A stretch of 12,295 bases of DNA from Ileibacterium sp. (GCA_021443945.1 JABUSF010000007.1:17511-29805), one strand, 5' to 3'. Positions 1-6,865 are shown, numbered from the stretch's first letter. The notes: generated by a model from the letters alone, not told the origin. Program-made: numbers and translations.

Positions 1-1310
1 TTCTTATCATAAGCCTTCAGGAATGGCCAGTAGATTAAGAAAGCAATGATGATACAGAGCAGAGCCAGAAGAGCACCCATGATGCTTGTTGTTCCAATGA
101 AGCCGCCTAACATACCAGGAGTACACCATGGTACCTGAGCTACTACTGGTGGGAAGATTCCCCAGTCGATCATGAAATAAGCAAATACGGAAGCAAGTGG
201 AGCTGCCAATACGAATGGGATAACCAGGTTAGGGTTATACATGATTGGTACACCGAAGATCAGTGGTTCGTTGATGTTGAACAGAGCTGGACCGATGGCA
301 GCTTTTCCTAATACGGAAAGCTGTTCGGATTTAGCACGTGTCAGCATCCAGATACACATACCAAGAGTTGCACCAGATCCACCGCAGAATACGAACATGT
401 TCTGGAATTCACCAGCAAATGTAGCGTAGCCTTCAGTTGCGCCAGCTGCGAAGAGTTCACCGTTTTTAGCAACATTTTCCAATACGAATGCATTGAAGAA
501 TGGACCGATGATGTTGGCACCGTGGATACCAACAGCCCACAGACAGCAGATCAGGAAGTTAGCAATAAATACACCATACCAGCTGTCGATGATGGATCCC
601 ATGAAGCCGAATGGAATAGCTACTACAGAGTACAGGTCATAACCAAACAGAATCAGGATACCGTTGATGATGATTGTAGACAGAGCAACAACAGCGCAAG
701 GAATCAGGGCTGTGAAGGAACGTGCTACACCAGTTGGAACAGCATCCGGCAGTTTGATGGACCAGCCTTTAGCGATACAAAGTTTGTACAGATAAACTGC
801 CAAGCAAGCCATCAGGATACCTACGAAGATACCGGAGGAACCTAAACGGTTTGCGAAAGAACCATAAGCAACACCACTTACATAGTTGTCGCCTTCAACG
901 TATACATATACGCCATTGTCCATTTTCAGCTCAGTCATGGTGAACAGGAATGCCATCATGGAAAGCATTGCGCCGGACATTGGGTTCAGATCAAGACCAG
1001 TATCCTGTGCTTTGATATTAGTCAGTTCATAACCCATTACGATGTTGAAGTACAGAGCCAGAACGCCCATTGTAAATGCGTTACCGATCATGTACAGGTT
1101 TGTTAAACGGTCAAAAGAAACAGCCCAAATTCCAGAAAGGAATGGGAATGCCTGCGGCAGTACGCCGAGAATCAAGAATGCAGATCCTACAATTGTAAAT
1201 GGGATGGTGGAAACACCGGCTGCCATGATTGCACGAACAAACTGTTTGGAAGACAGCACGGACATCGGTCCCATAATATACTTTTCGAGGAAGGCAAAGA
1301 CTTTATCCAT
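1..1310 (-). CDS. PTS lactose/cellobiose-family EIIC permease (3' end beyond the window)
   Basis: Membrane permease of a PTS for beta-glucosides such as cellobiose. It moves the sugar across the membrane while EIIB phosphorylates it. The visible part is 436 residues, close to the usual full length of about 420-450, so only the last few residues are missing at the left edge. The chain is largely hydrophobic. It carries the family GIHG motif with His263 and the NINEPLIFG motif with Glu348. Their 85-residue separation is close to that of the sugar-binding His and Glu in the structurally known Bacillus cereus ChbC, as I recall it. Start ATG at 1310 is preceded by AGGAGAG at good spacing. It is the last visible gene of the operon, after EIIB, licR, EIIA and a small membrane protein. 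The family is secure; the exact sugar (cellobiose, lichenan oligosaccharide, lactose) is inference. It resembles celB/licC-type genes. Confidence 0.93.
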   Translation of the reverse strand, partial: MDKVFAFLEKYIMGPMSVLSSKQFVRAIMAAGVSTIPFTIVGSAFLILGVLPQAFPFLSGIWAVSFDRLTNLYMIGNAFTMGVLALYFNIVMGYELTNIKAQDTGLDLNPMSGAMLSMMAFLFTMTELKMDNGVYVYVEGDNYVSGVAYGSFANRLGSSGIFVGILMACLAVYLYKLCIAKGWSIKLPDAVPTGVARSFTALIPCAVVALSTIIINGILILFGYDLYSVVAIPFGFMGSIIDSWYGVFIANFLICCLWAVGIHGANIIGPFFNAFVLENVAKNGELFAAGATEGYATFAGEFQNMFVFCGGSGATLGMCIWMLTRAKSEQLSVLGKAAIGPALFNINEPLIFGVPIMYNPNLVIPFVLAAPLASVFAYFMIDWGIFPPVVAQVPWCTPGMLGGFIGTTSIMGALLALLCIIIAFLIYWPFLKAYDK

Positions 1311-1323
1311 TATATACTCTCCT

Positions 1324-1345
1324 AAAAAAATCCCTGGTGGATTTT
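1324..1345 (-). promoter_or_regulatory. Intercistronic hairpin with T-run before the EIIC ribosome binding site
   Basis: On the minus strand AAAATCC (1345-1339) pairs with GGATTTT (1333-1327) across a 5-base loop. The run of T continues to 1324 and is followed directly by the AGGAG of EIIC. It has the form of a weak intrinsic terminator or attenuator inside the operon. It could lower EIIC expression or protect an mRNA end. The structure is seen; the role is inference. Confidence 0.45.
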
Positions 1346-1368
1346 AGTGACTGCAGAAATGTTTGAAA

Positions 1369-1893
1369 CTAAACGTGCAGTCTGTATTTAGTTTCAAAAT
1401 ACTGGATTCGCTGAAACTGCTTGTCAGTTCCATGATCGATCTGGCCAATACGGCGAACCACCAGTGTCGCCATGAGGAAGCCAAATGCGCTGATGCCGAA
1501 TCCAATAGCTCTGGATGCCATCATCTCAGAATTCAGGAACGGGTAAATAAATGAGAAAGAAGTGAAACTGAGAACCAGCATCACGGAAGTAATTACCCAC
1601 TGAAGCCAAAAATAAAACTTTGTAAAGCGGTACTCTGGCTTTGTCTTGCCGTACATTTTAAACATCTCGAAGATTGGTGCTAGAGCAAGTAACACCAACA
1701 CGGCTGCAAAATATCCGACGGGACTTCCCCAGGACAGCAATGCCCAGAAAAAGTTCGCAAAGAAGAAAATCGCTAAGGTATAACGAACCAGCAGAAAACG
1801 ATTGAAGTACATCGATTTGATGCTCATCTTCTGGCGTTCTCTTAACTGTTGATCTTCTGTAATCTTCTTCCTGTTTTTCTTTGACATAAACAT
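1369..1893 (-). CDS. Four-helix membrane protein of unknown function inside a PTS operon
   Basis: I do not recognise a characterised family. The 174-residue product has a strongly basic N-terminus (about residues 4-26, rich in Lys, Arg and Gln), then four likely membrane helices at about 33-55, 58-78, 94-119 and 127-146, and a polar basic C-terminal tail of about 28 residues. There is no signal peptide and no EII phosphorylation motif, so it is not a PTS phosphotransfer subunit. The gene lies 33 bp after EIIA and 58 bp before EIIC, so co-transcription is very likely. An accessory role to the permease is a guess from position only. Start ATG at 1893 has a weak AGAAAG site about 5 bases upstream. 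An in-frame ATG two codons later (1887) is an equally possible start. Confidence 0.75.
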   Translation of the reverse strand: MFMSKKNRKKITEDQQLRERQKMSIKSMYFNRFLLVRYTLAIFFFANFFWALLSWGSPVGYFAAVLVLLALAPIFEMFKMYGKTKPEYRFTKFYFWLQWVITSVMLVLSFTSFSFIYPFLNSEMMASRAIGFGISAFGFLMATLVVRRIGQIDHGTDKQFQRIQYFETKYRLHV

Positions 1894-1926
1894 CCAACTT
1901 TCTAATCAAGTGTAATTTTCAGTAAT

Positions 1927-2265
1927 TTATTTTGCTTCCAGAGCGTTGATCTTTTTATAGACTTCTTTCAGTTCCAGAGCAATTTCTTTTAATGTCATGG
2001 TGGTCATCAGGTGATCCTGTGCATGAACCATGATGATCTGGATCAGGATGTCAGTTCCTCTGGCGAATTCCTGAAGAAGATCTGTCTGAGACTTGTGAGC
2101 TTCAACGAGTGCATCTTCTGCTTCCTGCAGTTTAGCGTCGGCTTCCTCAAAATTGCCTTCACGCATAGCATCCATTGCTTCATGAACGATAGCTCTGGCA
2201 TTGCCGGAATGCATAATGATGTTAAAAGCGACCATTTGGCTCTCTGTAACGTCCATTGCTGCCAT
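1927..2265 (-). CDS. PTS lactose/cellobiose-family EIIA phosphocarrier
   Basis: Cytoplasmic 112-residue phosphocarrier that takes phosphate from HPr and passes it to EIIB. It is fully helical in character, as expected for the trimeric lactose/cellobiose EIIA fold. The motif VHAQDHLMT at residues 80-88 is the family active site: His81 corresponds to the phosphorylated His (His78 in lactococcal LacA, as I recall) and Asp84 to the metal-binding Asp. Length is normal (about 100-115). Start ATG at 2265 is preceded by AAAGGGGAA. The gene begins 16 bp after the regulator gene ends, in the same operon. It resembles licA/celC/chbA-type genes. Confidence 0.96.
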   Translation of the reverse strand: MAAMDVTESQMVAFNIIMHSGNARAIVHEAMDAMREGNFEEADAKLQEAEDALVEAHKSQTDLLQEFARGTDILIQIIMVHAQDHLMTTMTLKEIALELKEVYKKINALEAK

Positions 2266-2281
2266 AATTGTTCCCCTTTCT

Positions 2282-4270
2282 TTACATCACATTTATAAAA
2301 AGCTTTTTGAAAGATTCGAAGGTCGGATCTTCCAGAATATGCTTCTGAACCTCTGGGCTGTCGACAAGATTCACGATTCCATTCAGAAGATGGTGGCTTC
2401 CATCGTTGGCGTCATAGGAAGGCGATAACAGAAATACAAATTTGACGTCTTTAAAAGTTTCGTCCCAGCAGATTCCGTCTCTGACTATCCCAACGGACAG
2501 GGATGCCTTCCTGGACACAGGCATCGCCGGATGAGGTACGGCGATCGTTTCAGAGAAAACAACCGAACCCATAGAATTGCGCAGGGCAATCTGGTCCATC
2601 ATGTGTTTTTTGAAATTATCGCTGTCTTCATGCCGGGAGAGTTTGTCTACCATTGCATTCATTACATCTTCTCTGGTCACGGGTCTGTCGAAAACCGTGA
2701 AGGATTCAGCATTAAAATATTGATCAAACAGAGCCGTTTTCCTGGCAGTCTGCAGTCGTTTGCTGTTAAAATCTGCAGCAGCCTTGGAATCATGCTCCTG
2801 AATAAATTTTCTGATTTTTTCAGTGTCATCACTGTTCAGAAACAGTGAAACATGAATAAATGGAACTCCAAAGATTACTGGTCCAATATTTACACTGGAA
2901 ATAATCAAATCAATTCCTTCTAAAATGTCATCACTCATATTGAAGTAACCAGTTTCGGAAACAATATGAATGGAATCCCCGAATTCCTTCTGAATTCTGT
3001 TTTTCAGCAGCTGAGAACTGCCAACCCCCGTCGCACAAATGACAAGAGTCTGAATTTTCTTTTTCTGAGAGGCTTTTTCTATACCCGCCATCATATGCAG
3101 TGCGAGATAAGCCCATTCATCATCGGAAATCTCAAACCCCTGAAGGGAAGGCATCTGCCGAAATGTATTTTTTGTCAGCTGCAGAGCATCCGGATGATCG
3201 CGGAGGATCTCTTCTGTCAGCGGATTTGCCTGGGGCAAATTCTGCTTAAGTCTGGCTGTCATTGGCAAAAGATGTTCCAGTAGACACGCCTTCAGGTTGT
3301 CGTCATCCTGAAGCCGCAGACCCATTTCATCGTCTAGAGTCTGCATACATTGCTGAATCTCATTTCTCAGCAATTCTTTTTGCTCTGAATTTTGACTGAG
3401 TACGCTGCGCCCCTTCACACCAAGATGAAGAGTCAGGTAAGCCGTTTCCTCAGGAGGGAAATGAATATTGAGAGCATGTTCAAGGCGTTTCAGAATATTT
3501 TTTGCAACAGTGAATTCGAAGCTGTCAGGGCTTTGAACATAAGCATCACAGTTTTCCAGTTTCAACCCTTTTTGATTTCTCTTAATGGACAATCCAACAT
3601 GGAGCAGGATGTTTTGAATCATGACATCAGAAAGATTCAGCTGCCCTTTGCGCGTCTCTTCCATCACAATCATAATGATGGACTCGATTGGCAGATCATC
3701 GAAGTATCCCGAGTGATCCAAGTACTCCCGAATGGAAGTAAATTTGGATTCCCGAAAGAAATAATCCATGATAAAGGCTCTTTTTGCAGCCTCATCTCCA
3801 TAGACCCAAGTGCCAAAGCTTGTTTTGGACTTAAGCGACAAATCATAAGGCCTTAAAAGATCTTTGATTGACACCAAATCTTTAGCGAGAGTAGATCTTG
3901 AAACGAAAAGCTCTTCACAAAGGTCATCCAGGATCAAATGCTCTTCATTCAGAAGCAGCTTGGTCAAAATGTAATTTTGACGATCCTGAACCGAATCCAG
4001 ACTGGAAGCGGCGGAGGATATCCGTTTGCTTCGCAGATTCGAAATATAACTTTCAAACTGGGCAGGATTGTAAACTTCAATCCGGTACCCGCTTCCCTGT
4101 TTTGCCTGGATCAAAGCACCTTTGCTTTTAATAAGATGCTCTATGGTTCGAATGTAGGTACGAACAGTCCTCTCGGAAATGTCGAGCTGTCTGGATAGGG
4201 CTGCACCAGTCTGGAATTTACCGGTGCTGTTATACAACGCCAGCAGCAGCTCCTTTTCCTTGGACTTCAT
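2282..4270 (-). CDS. licR: LicR-type PTS-controlled transcriptional activator (HTH-PRD-PRD-EIIB-EIIA)
   Basis: Multidomain regulator of a beta-glucoside PTS operon, 662 residues, usual for the LicR/ManR class. Domains by eye: winged HTH about 5-62, second Mga-like HTH about 90-170, PRD1 about 175-290, PRD2 about 295-400, EIIB-like domain from about 405 with Cys412 in ICATGVGSS, and an EIIA (mannitol/fructose-like) domain about 520-660 with His580 in AVPHP. The PRD histidines His224, His282, His333 and His392 lie at nearly the same places as those I recall from B. subtilis LicR. In that family phosphorylation by HPr activates, and phosphorylation by the cognate EII in absence of sugar inactivates. 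All phosphorylation sites are intact. It sits between EIIB and EIIA, 14 bp after EIIB, with no clear ribosome binding site before ATG 4270, so translation may be coupled to EIIB. It most likely activates its own operon. Confidence 0.93.
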   Translation of the reverse strand: MKSKEKELLLALYNSTGKFQTGAALSRQLDISERTVRTYIRTIEHLIKSKGALIQAKQGSGYRIEVYNPAQFESYISNLRSKRISSAASSLDSVQDRQNYILTKLLLNEEHLILDDLCEELFVSRSTLAKDLVSIKDLLRPYDLSLKSKTSFGTWVYGDEAAKRAFIMDYFFRESKFTSIREYLDHSGYFDDLPIESIIMIVMEETRKGQLNLSDVMIQNILLHVGLSIKRNQKGLKLENCDAYVQSPDSFEFTVAKNILKRLEHALNIHFPPEETAYLTLHLGVKGRSVLSQNSEQKELLRNEIQQCMQTLDDEMGLRLQDDDNLKACLLEHLLPMTARLKQNLPQANPLTEEILRDHPDALQLTKNTFRQMPSLQGFEISDDEWAYLALHMMAGIEKASQKKKIQTLVICATGVGSSQLLKNRIQKEFGDSIHIVSETGYFNMSDDILEGIDLIISSVNIGPVIFGVPFIHVSLFLNSDDTEKIRKFIQEHDSKAAADFNSKRLQTARKTALFDQYFNAESFTVFDRPVTREDVMNAMVDKLSRHEDSDNFKKHMMDQIALRNSMGSVVFSETIAVPHPAMPVSRKASLSVGIVRDGICWDETFKDVKFVFLLSPSYDANDGSHHLLNGIVNLVDSPEVQKHILEDPTFESFKKLFINVM

Positions 4271-4284
4271 AAGCTAGCCGTTGA

Positions 4285-4599
4285 TTAGATTTCTTTAACA
4301 ACCAGTTCGCACATTTTGTTGATTCCCATTGGGATTGGCACGTAAGCCTGAGGAGGAATAGGAACAACTTTTTTGCCGTTGGCAGTTCCCAGATCTGTGA
4401 GCTCTTTCAGGTACATTTTAGTCTGTGGGCTAACCAGATACAGGTCGTAGTCGCCGTTCTGCAGCAGGCCTTTGCCTTCCTGAACACCGCGTGCTTCAAG
4501 GAAGATTTCTTCGCCTTTGGCTTTCAGAGCATCAGTTGTTTTCTGAGCGATCATAGAGCTGGACATACCAGCTGCACAAATAATTAAAGCTTTTTTCAT
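4285..4599 (-). CDS. PTS lactose/cellobiose-family EIIB
   Basis: Cytoplasmic 104-residue subunit that carries phosphate on a cysteine and gives it to the sugar bound in EIIC. The N-terminal strand MKKALIICAAGMSSSM contains the phosphorylated Cys8 followed by the typical CxxGMSS loop. The central Pro- and Gln-rich SPQTKMYL stretch is also family-typical. The start was set at ATG 4599: AAAGGAC lies 9 bases upstream and the protein then starts like other EIIBs. Longer in-frame starts reach 4698 but would put extra basic sequence before the first strand and leave the GGAAAGGAC inside the gene. First gene of the operon, downstream of the long repeat-rich region. It resembles licB/celA-type genes. 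Confidence 0.95.
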   Translation of the reverse strand: MKKALIICAAGMSSSMIAQKTTDALKAKGEEIFLEARGVQEGKGLLQNGDYDLYLVSPQTKMYLKELTDLGTANGKKVVPIPPQAYVPIPMGINKMCELVVKEI

Positions 4600-4638
4600 G
4601 AGATACATGTCCTTTCCGTAGAATCTCTTTTTTAACTT

Positions 4639-4674
4639 CCGGATATTCCGGTTTATGAACAGGACATTCCGGTT
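4639..4674. repeat. Tandem ATTCCGGTT repeat, 21 bp apart, with overlapping palindrome
   Basis: ATTCCGGTT occurs exactly at 4645-4653 and again at 4666-4674, a 21-bp step or two helical turns. The first copy overlaps the palindrome CCGGA-TAT-TCCGG at 4639-4651. It lies 40-75 bp upstream of the EIIB start, probably in the leader or near the promoter. Same-face phasing suggests a protein binding site; the protein is unknown. Confidence 0.45.
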
Positions 4675-4774
4675 CCCTCTCCTTCCTGCCTGTTTCATAT
4701 CTTTGATGAATAAACACCTTTACACATCTGTAACAATCTTAACGAAGCAATCACAAAATTGCCTTATTAGTATT

Positions 4775-4792
4775 TGCCGGATCGAAGCGGCA
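4775..4792. promoter_or_regulatory. Candidate operator TGCCG-N8-CGGCA upstream of the PTS operon
   Basis: A perfect 5-bp inverted repeat TGCCG (4775-4779) and CGGCA (4788-4792) with an 8-bp spacer. Related half-sites occur at 4814-4821 (TTTTGCCG), 5014-5020 (TTTGCCG) and 5056-5062 (CGGCAAA, opposite orientation). On the minus strand the element is followed by AATACTAAT, a possible -10 region, so it could be the site of an activator that replaces a -35 box. The encoded LicR-type regulator is the obvious candidate; that link is inference. Confidence 0.45.
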
Positions 4793-4826
4793 TTTTCGTG
4801 AAAAGGCCAGGAGTTTTGCCGAATCG

Positions 4827-4846
4827 AATGAACAGATTTGTTCATT
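4827..4846. promoter_or_regulatory. Perfect 20-bp palindrome AATGAACA-GATT-TGTTCATT
   Basis: Eight-base arms AATGAACA (4827-4834) and TGTTCATT (4839-4846) match perfectly around a 4-base centre. It lies in the control region of the PTS operon, immediately beside a TTTTGCCG half-site at 4814-4821. It could be a dimeric repressor or activator site or an RNA hairpin in a long leader. Confidence 0.45.
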
Positions 4847-4865
4847 TGTAACAGCTTCAAAAACC

Positions 4866-4907
4866 TTGTAATCCGGGTTATCAACCCTTATATAAAGGAT
4901 TTACAAT
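4866..4907. repeat. Nested inverted repeat in the PTS control region
   Basis: Outer arms TTGTAATCC (4866-4874) and GGATTTACAA (4898-4907) match except for one inserted T. Inside the left side is a second hairpin GGGTT-ATC-AACCC (4875-4887). There is no T-run, so it is not a simple terminator. Confidence 0.4.
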
Positions 4908-4949
4908 CCGAATAAGTTTTTGATAGAGGTTACAACTCCCATAAACACC

Positions 4950-4965
4950 TTATCATATTTGATAA
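4950..4965. promoter_or_regulatory. Palindrome TTATCA-TATT-TGATAA
   Basis: Perfect 6-base arms (4950-4955 and 4960-4965) with a 4-base centre, partly overlapping the second copy of the 11-bp direct repeat. Possible operator; being AT-rich it could arise by chance. Confidence 0.3.
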
Positions 4966-5424
4966 AATTTTGAACGATAATTTTTAGGAAAATCCGTAAC
5001 ATTGTGTGATTTATTTGCCGGATTAAGCTGGATGAATATCACATAATCCCCATAGCGGCAAAAAACTGGAAATTACATTTACAAATCTAAATCAATCAAT
5101 TATTTACTTTATTAAGAATTATTAAGTGTTCAAAAAAGACTCATTTATTCCTTTCTTCATCCTTCCTTCAAATACCAAAATCCACTTTCTTCGTCTGTTC
5201 TTCTGTCCTGTATGACTGATGATGAAACTGATTGTGTCTTTCCTGAAGCCTGAAATGCGAAACTGGTTTGATCCAAAAAGAAAAAGTCCTCTTTGATCCT
5301 GACCAGCACAAGGCCAGTCCGTCCATAAGAGAACTTTTTTTCTGTCGGAAACTTCTAAGCATGCTGCTGTACGCAAAGCGTTCCACATTGATTCTGATAC
5401 CGCCACTGAGGGATTGTGACAGGG

Positions 5425-5461
5425 CTGGATGATTCAAGAATTGAGGGACAGAATCATCCAG
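5425..5461. repeat. Perfect 11-bp inverted repeat in a gene-free stretch
   Basis: CTGGATGATTC at 5425-5435 and GAATCATCCAG at 5451-5461 are exact reverse complements with a 15-base spacer. Neither side has a T-run, so it is not a normal intrinsic terminator. It lies downstream of the minus-strand lipoprotein terminator and is not explained by any gene. Confidence 0.5.
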
Positions 5462-5517
5462 ATACAACTGCAATCAGCTGCGCAAAGCAGCCAGGCAAAC
5501 AGCTGACAAATTGATCT

Positions 5518-5551
5518 GCAGATCGGTTGTAAGGGGAAAACCGATCTCTGC
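5518..5551. repeat. Imperfect hairpin, GATCGGTT / AACCGATC core
   Basis: GATCGGTT (5521-5528) pairs with AACCGATC (5539-5546) around a 10-base loop. The stem extends by GCA/TGC across a 2-base bulge. It is followed on the plus strand by TTTGTT, a poor T-run. A palindrome GATCTGCAGATC (5513-5524) overlaps its left arm. Function unknown. Confidence 0.35.
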
Positions 5552-5660
5552 TTTGTTAAAGGTATACTAGCAGAGCTGAAACAGATGACAATTTAAATGC
5601 CCGGTTGTGAATTTCATTCAATAATTATCCTTTCAGGAAAGTTTTTAAATACACCAAGTT

Positions 5661-5695
5661 AAAAAAATATCCGAATCTGCTTGATTCGGATATTT
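5661..5695 (-). terminator. Intrinsic terminator of the lipoprotein gene
   Basis: On the minus strand, a few bases after the stop codon, an 11-bp perfect stem ATATCCGAATC/GATTCGGATAT (5693-5683 and 5677-5667) with a 5-base loop runs into seven Ts (5667-5661). Confidence 0.9.
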
Positions 5696-5699
5696 TGGT

Positions 5700-6644
5700 C
5701 TATGGTTCAACTTTAATAATCTGGGAATAACCAAGAGATGGACTCTTCAGCTGGATCGTTACGCCGCCGGCTGTGCTTGTCGATTTAAAATCCGGGATGG
5801 CATCCTGAAATTCAATGCTGATGTTGCAGGGAACAGAAATGTCAGCAGGAAGGTAATACAGCTTATAACCCAAAGATTCTCCCTGAATGCTTGTGGTTTT
5901 GGGAGGCAGTCCGTTTTCTGAAAAATCCTGCTTTTTGAGTTCTTCCAAAGACATTTTCTTCAGCTTATCCGCATTCTTCAGGTTTTTAAGCTCCAGTCCT
6001 TCGATTTTTCCGATTGGAGTAATATAAGGAACAACAAGCATTTCCTTCGTTTTATTGGTGTAGGTAATCACAAGTCCTTCCACCTTTGAAGTTCCGTCGC
6101 TGTAGGAGTATGAGATGTTGCTGGAATCCACTTCCATGGAAAAGTATTCGTCTTCGTAAAGCATGTATTTTTTGTCCATGGAATTGACGACCTTTTCATC
6201 ATTAATTTCCCTTACTTTCACACTGGTAAAGGGAATAAACTTTTTCTCTTTTGGAAAATACAGTCCGCAGTTTTTTTCCTTTGAATCTGGAAACCCAATG
6301 TATCCGTACACCGAGGTGGACTGATTCGGATGCAAATCATTTGTAATCAGTGACTGAAATTTATCAATCGGGTTAATGGACTGAGCATTCTCCCCTCCTC
6401 CGTCAGAAACATTGTATGTCAGGTTTGACATATGGTAATCCCCTTTGGAGCTGTTGGTCACACCTGCCAGGAAATAATAGTAGACAGCATTTGTTTGAGG
6501 GTTCGTAATTTTCAATACGTCCATCAGTTCAAATTTGACACCTTCCTGAAGTTCAATTGTATTTCCGGTACTTCCGGAGCACCCTGTAAAAACTGTGCTC
6601 AGGGCTAAAAGCAGAGCCAGAGCAAGAGTATTTAACTTTTTCAA
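5700..6644 (-). CDS. Secreted lipoprotein of unknown function
   Basis: A predicted lipoprotein of 314 residues anchored on the outer face of the membrane. The N-terminus (KKLN, then an Ala/Leu-rich core) ends in VFTGC, so Cys22 would carry the lipid. Phe at -3 is less usual than Leu but acceptable. The mature part is rich in Ser, Thr, Asn, Tyr and Lys and looks all-beta. Two segments of similar character (about 30-145 and 155-310) suggest two Ig-like domains of the kind found in DUF4352/DUF5067 lipoproteins; this assignment is tentative. TTG at 6644 was chosen because GGGTGAT lies just upstream and the signal peptide then begins with KK. GTG at 6653 is the alternative and gives 317 residues. 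The gene is monocistronic, with its own terminator. I do not know its function. Confidence 0.8.
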   Translation of the reverse strand: MKKLNTLALALLLALSTVFTGCSGSTGNTIELQEGVKFELMDVLKITNPQTNAVYYYFLAGVTNSSKGDYHMSNLTYNVSDGGGENAQSINPIDKFQSLITNDLHPNQSTSVYGYIGFPDSKEKNCGLYFPKEKKFIPFTSVKVREINDEKVVNSMDKKYMLYEDEYFSMEVDSSNISYSYSDGTSKVEGLVITYTNKTKEMLVVPYITPIGKIEGLELKNLKNADKLKKMSLEELKKQDFSENGLPPKTTSIQGESLGYKLYYLPADISVPCNISIEFQDAIPDFKSTSTAGGVTIQLKSPSLGYSQIIKVEP

Positions 6645-6661
6645 TATAATCACCCATGGCT

Positions 6662-6690
6662 ATTTTATTGAAATAAGAGGCTAAATACAA
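6662..6690 (-). promoter_or_regulatory. Possible promoter of the lipoprotein gene
   Basis: Minus strand: TTGTAT (6690-6685), 17-bp spacer, TAAAAT (6667-6662). The -10 box is good and the -35 box weak. The transcript would start about 10-15 bases before the TTG start, leaving just enough room for the GGGTGAT ribosome binding site. Confidence 0.4.
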
Positions 6691-6784
6691 CAAAGAGCCG
6701 TCAGTACGGCCTTGGGCATGAAAGAACATCTCTGTTTTAATCCAATCGCGTGTTTGAGAAATCGGCTGCGCAGGAATGCCGGAT

Positions 6785-6811
6785 GACTGGAAAACCATTC
6801 GGATTCCAGTC
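6785..6811. repeat. 8-bp inverted repeat between degV and the lipoprotein gene
   Basis: GACTGGAA (6785-6792) and TTCCAGTC (6804-6811) are perfect partners with an 11-base loop. A smaller hairpin GCCGT-CAGT-ACGGC lies at 6697-6710. Neither has a T-run. The 290-bp gap holds no convincing gene; possible leader structure or small RNA. Confidence 0.3.
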
Positions 6812-6865
6812 GATGAATAGACTGCAGAAAGATACGAGAGCCATTTTCCGGCAGCCGAACGCATC

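Larger units (their letters stand above)
4710..4951. repeat. 11-bp direct repeat ATAAACACCTT, two copies
   Basis: Exact copies at 4710-4720 and 4941-4951, 231 bp apart, both upstream of the PTS operon. They bracket the palindromes at 4775-4907. Chance is possible in AT-rich DNA. Confidence 0.35.
4600..5660. other. About 1 kb without a convincing gene: PTS operon control region and unassigned DNA
   Basis: From 4600 to about 5110 the sequence is AT-rich and full of inverted and direct repeats (listed separately). It is the natural place for the promoter and operators of the minus-strand PTS operon, but I cannot choose a single promoter. From about 5120 to 5500 two overlapping minus-strand frames are open (94 and 101 codons). 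They match no family I know, lack clear ribosome binding sites and overlap each other, so I do not call them. From 5420 to 5560 there are two stable inverted repeats. A degraded gene remnant or a non-coding RNA in 5120-5560 cannot be excluded. Confidence 0.5.

Noticed and set aside
522..845. 107-codon plus-strand open frame opposite EIIC
   Set aside because: The minus-strand EIIC reading is continuous and carries the family motifs; the plus-strand product is low-complexity and unlike any family.
3392..3856. 154-codon plus-strand open frame inside licR
   Set aside because: It is antisense to the PRD domains of licR and shows no domain or start signal.
4600..4698. Longer N-terminus for EIIB, starting at 4698
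   Set aside because: The extra 33 residues are basic and unlike EIIB, contain the tandem ATTCCGGTT repeat, and the AAAGGAC site favours ATG 4599.
5122..5473. Two overlapping minus-strand frames of 94 and 101 codons
   Set aside because: No recognised family, no ribosome binding site, mutual overlap, and an 11-bp inverted repeat inside one of them. Kept only as a possible remnant.
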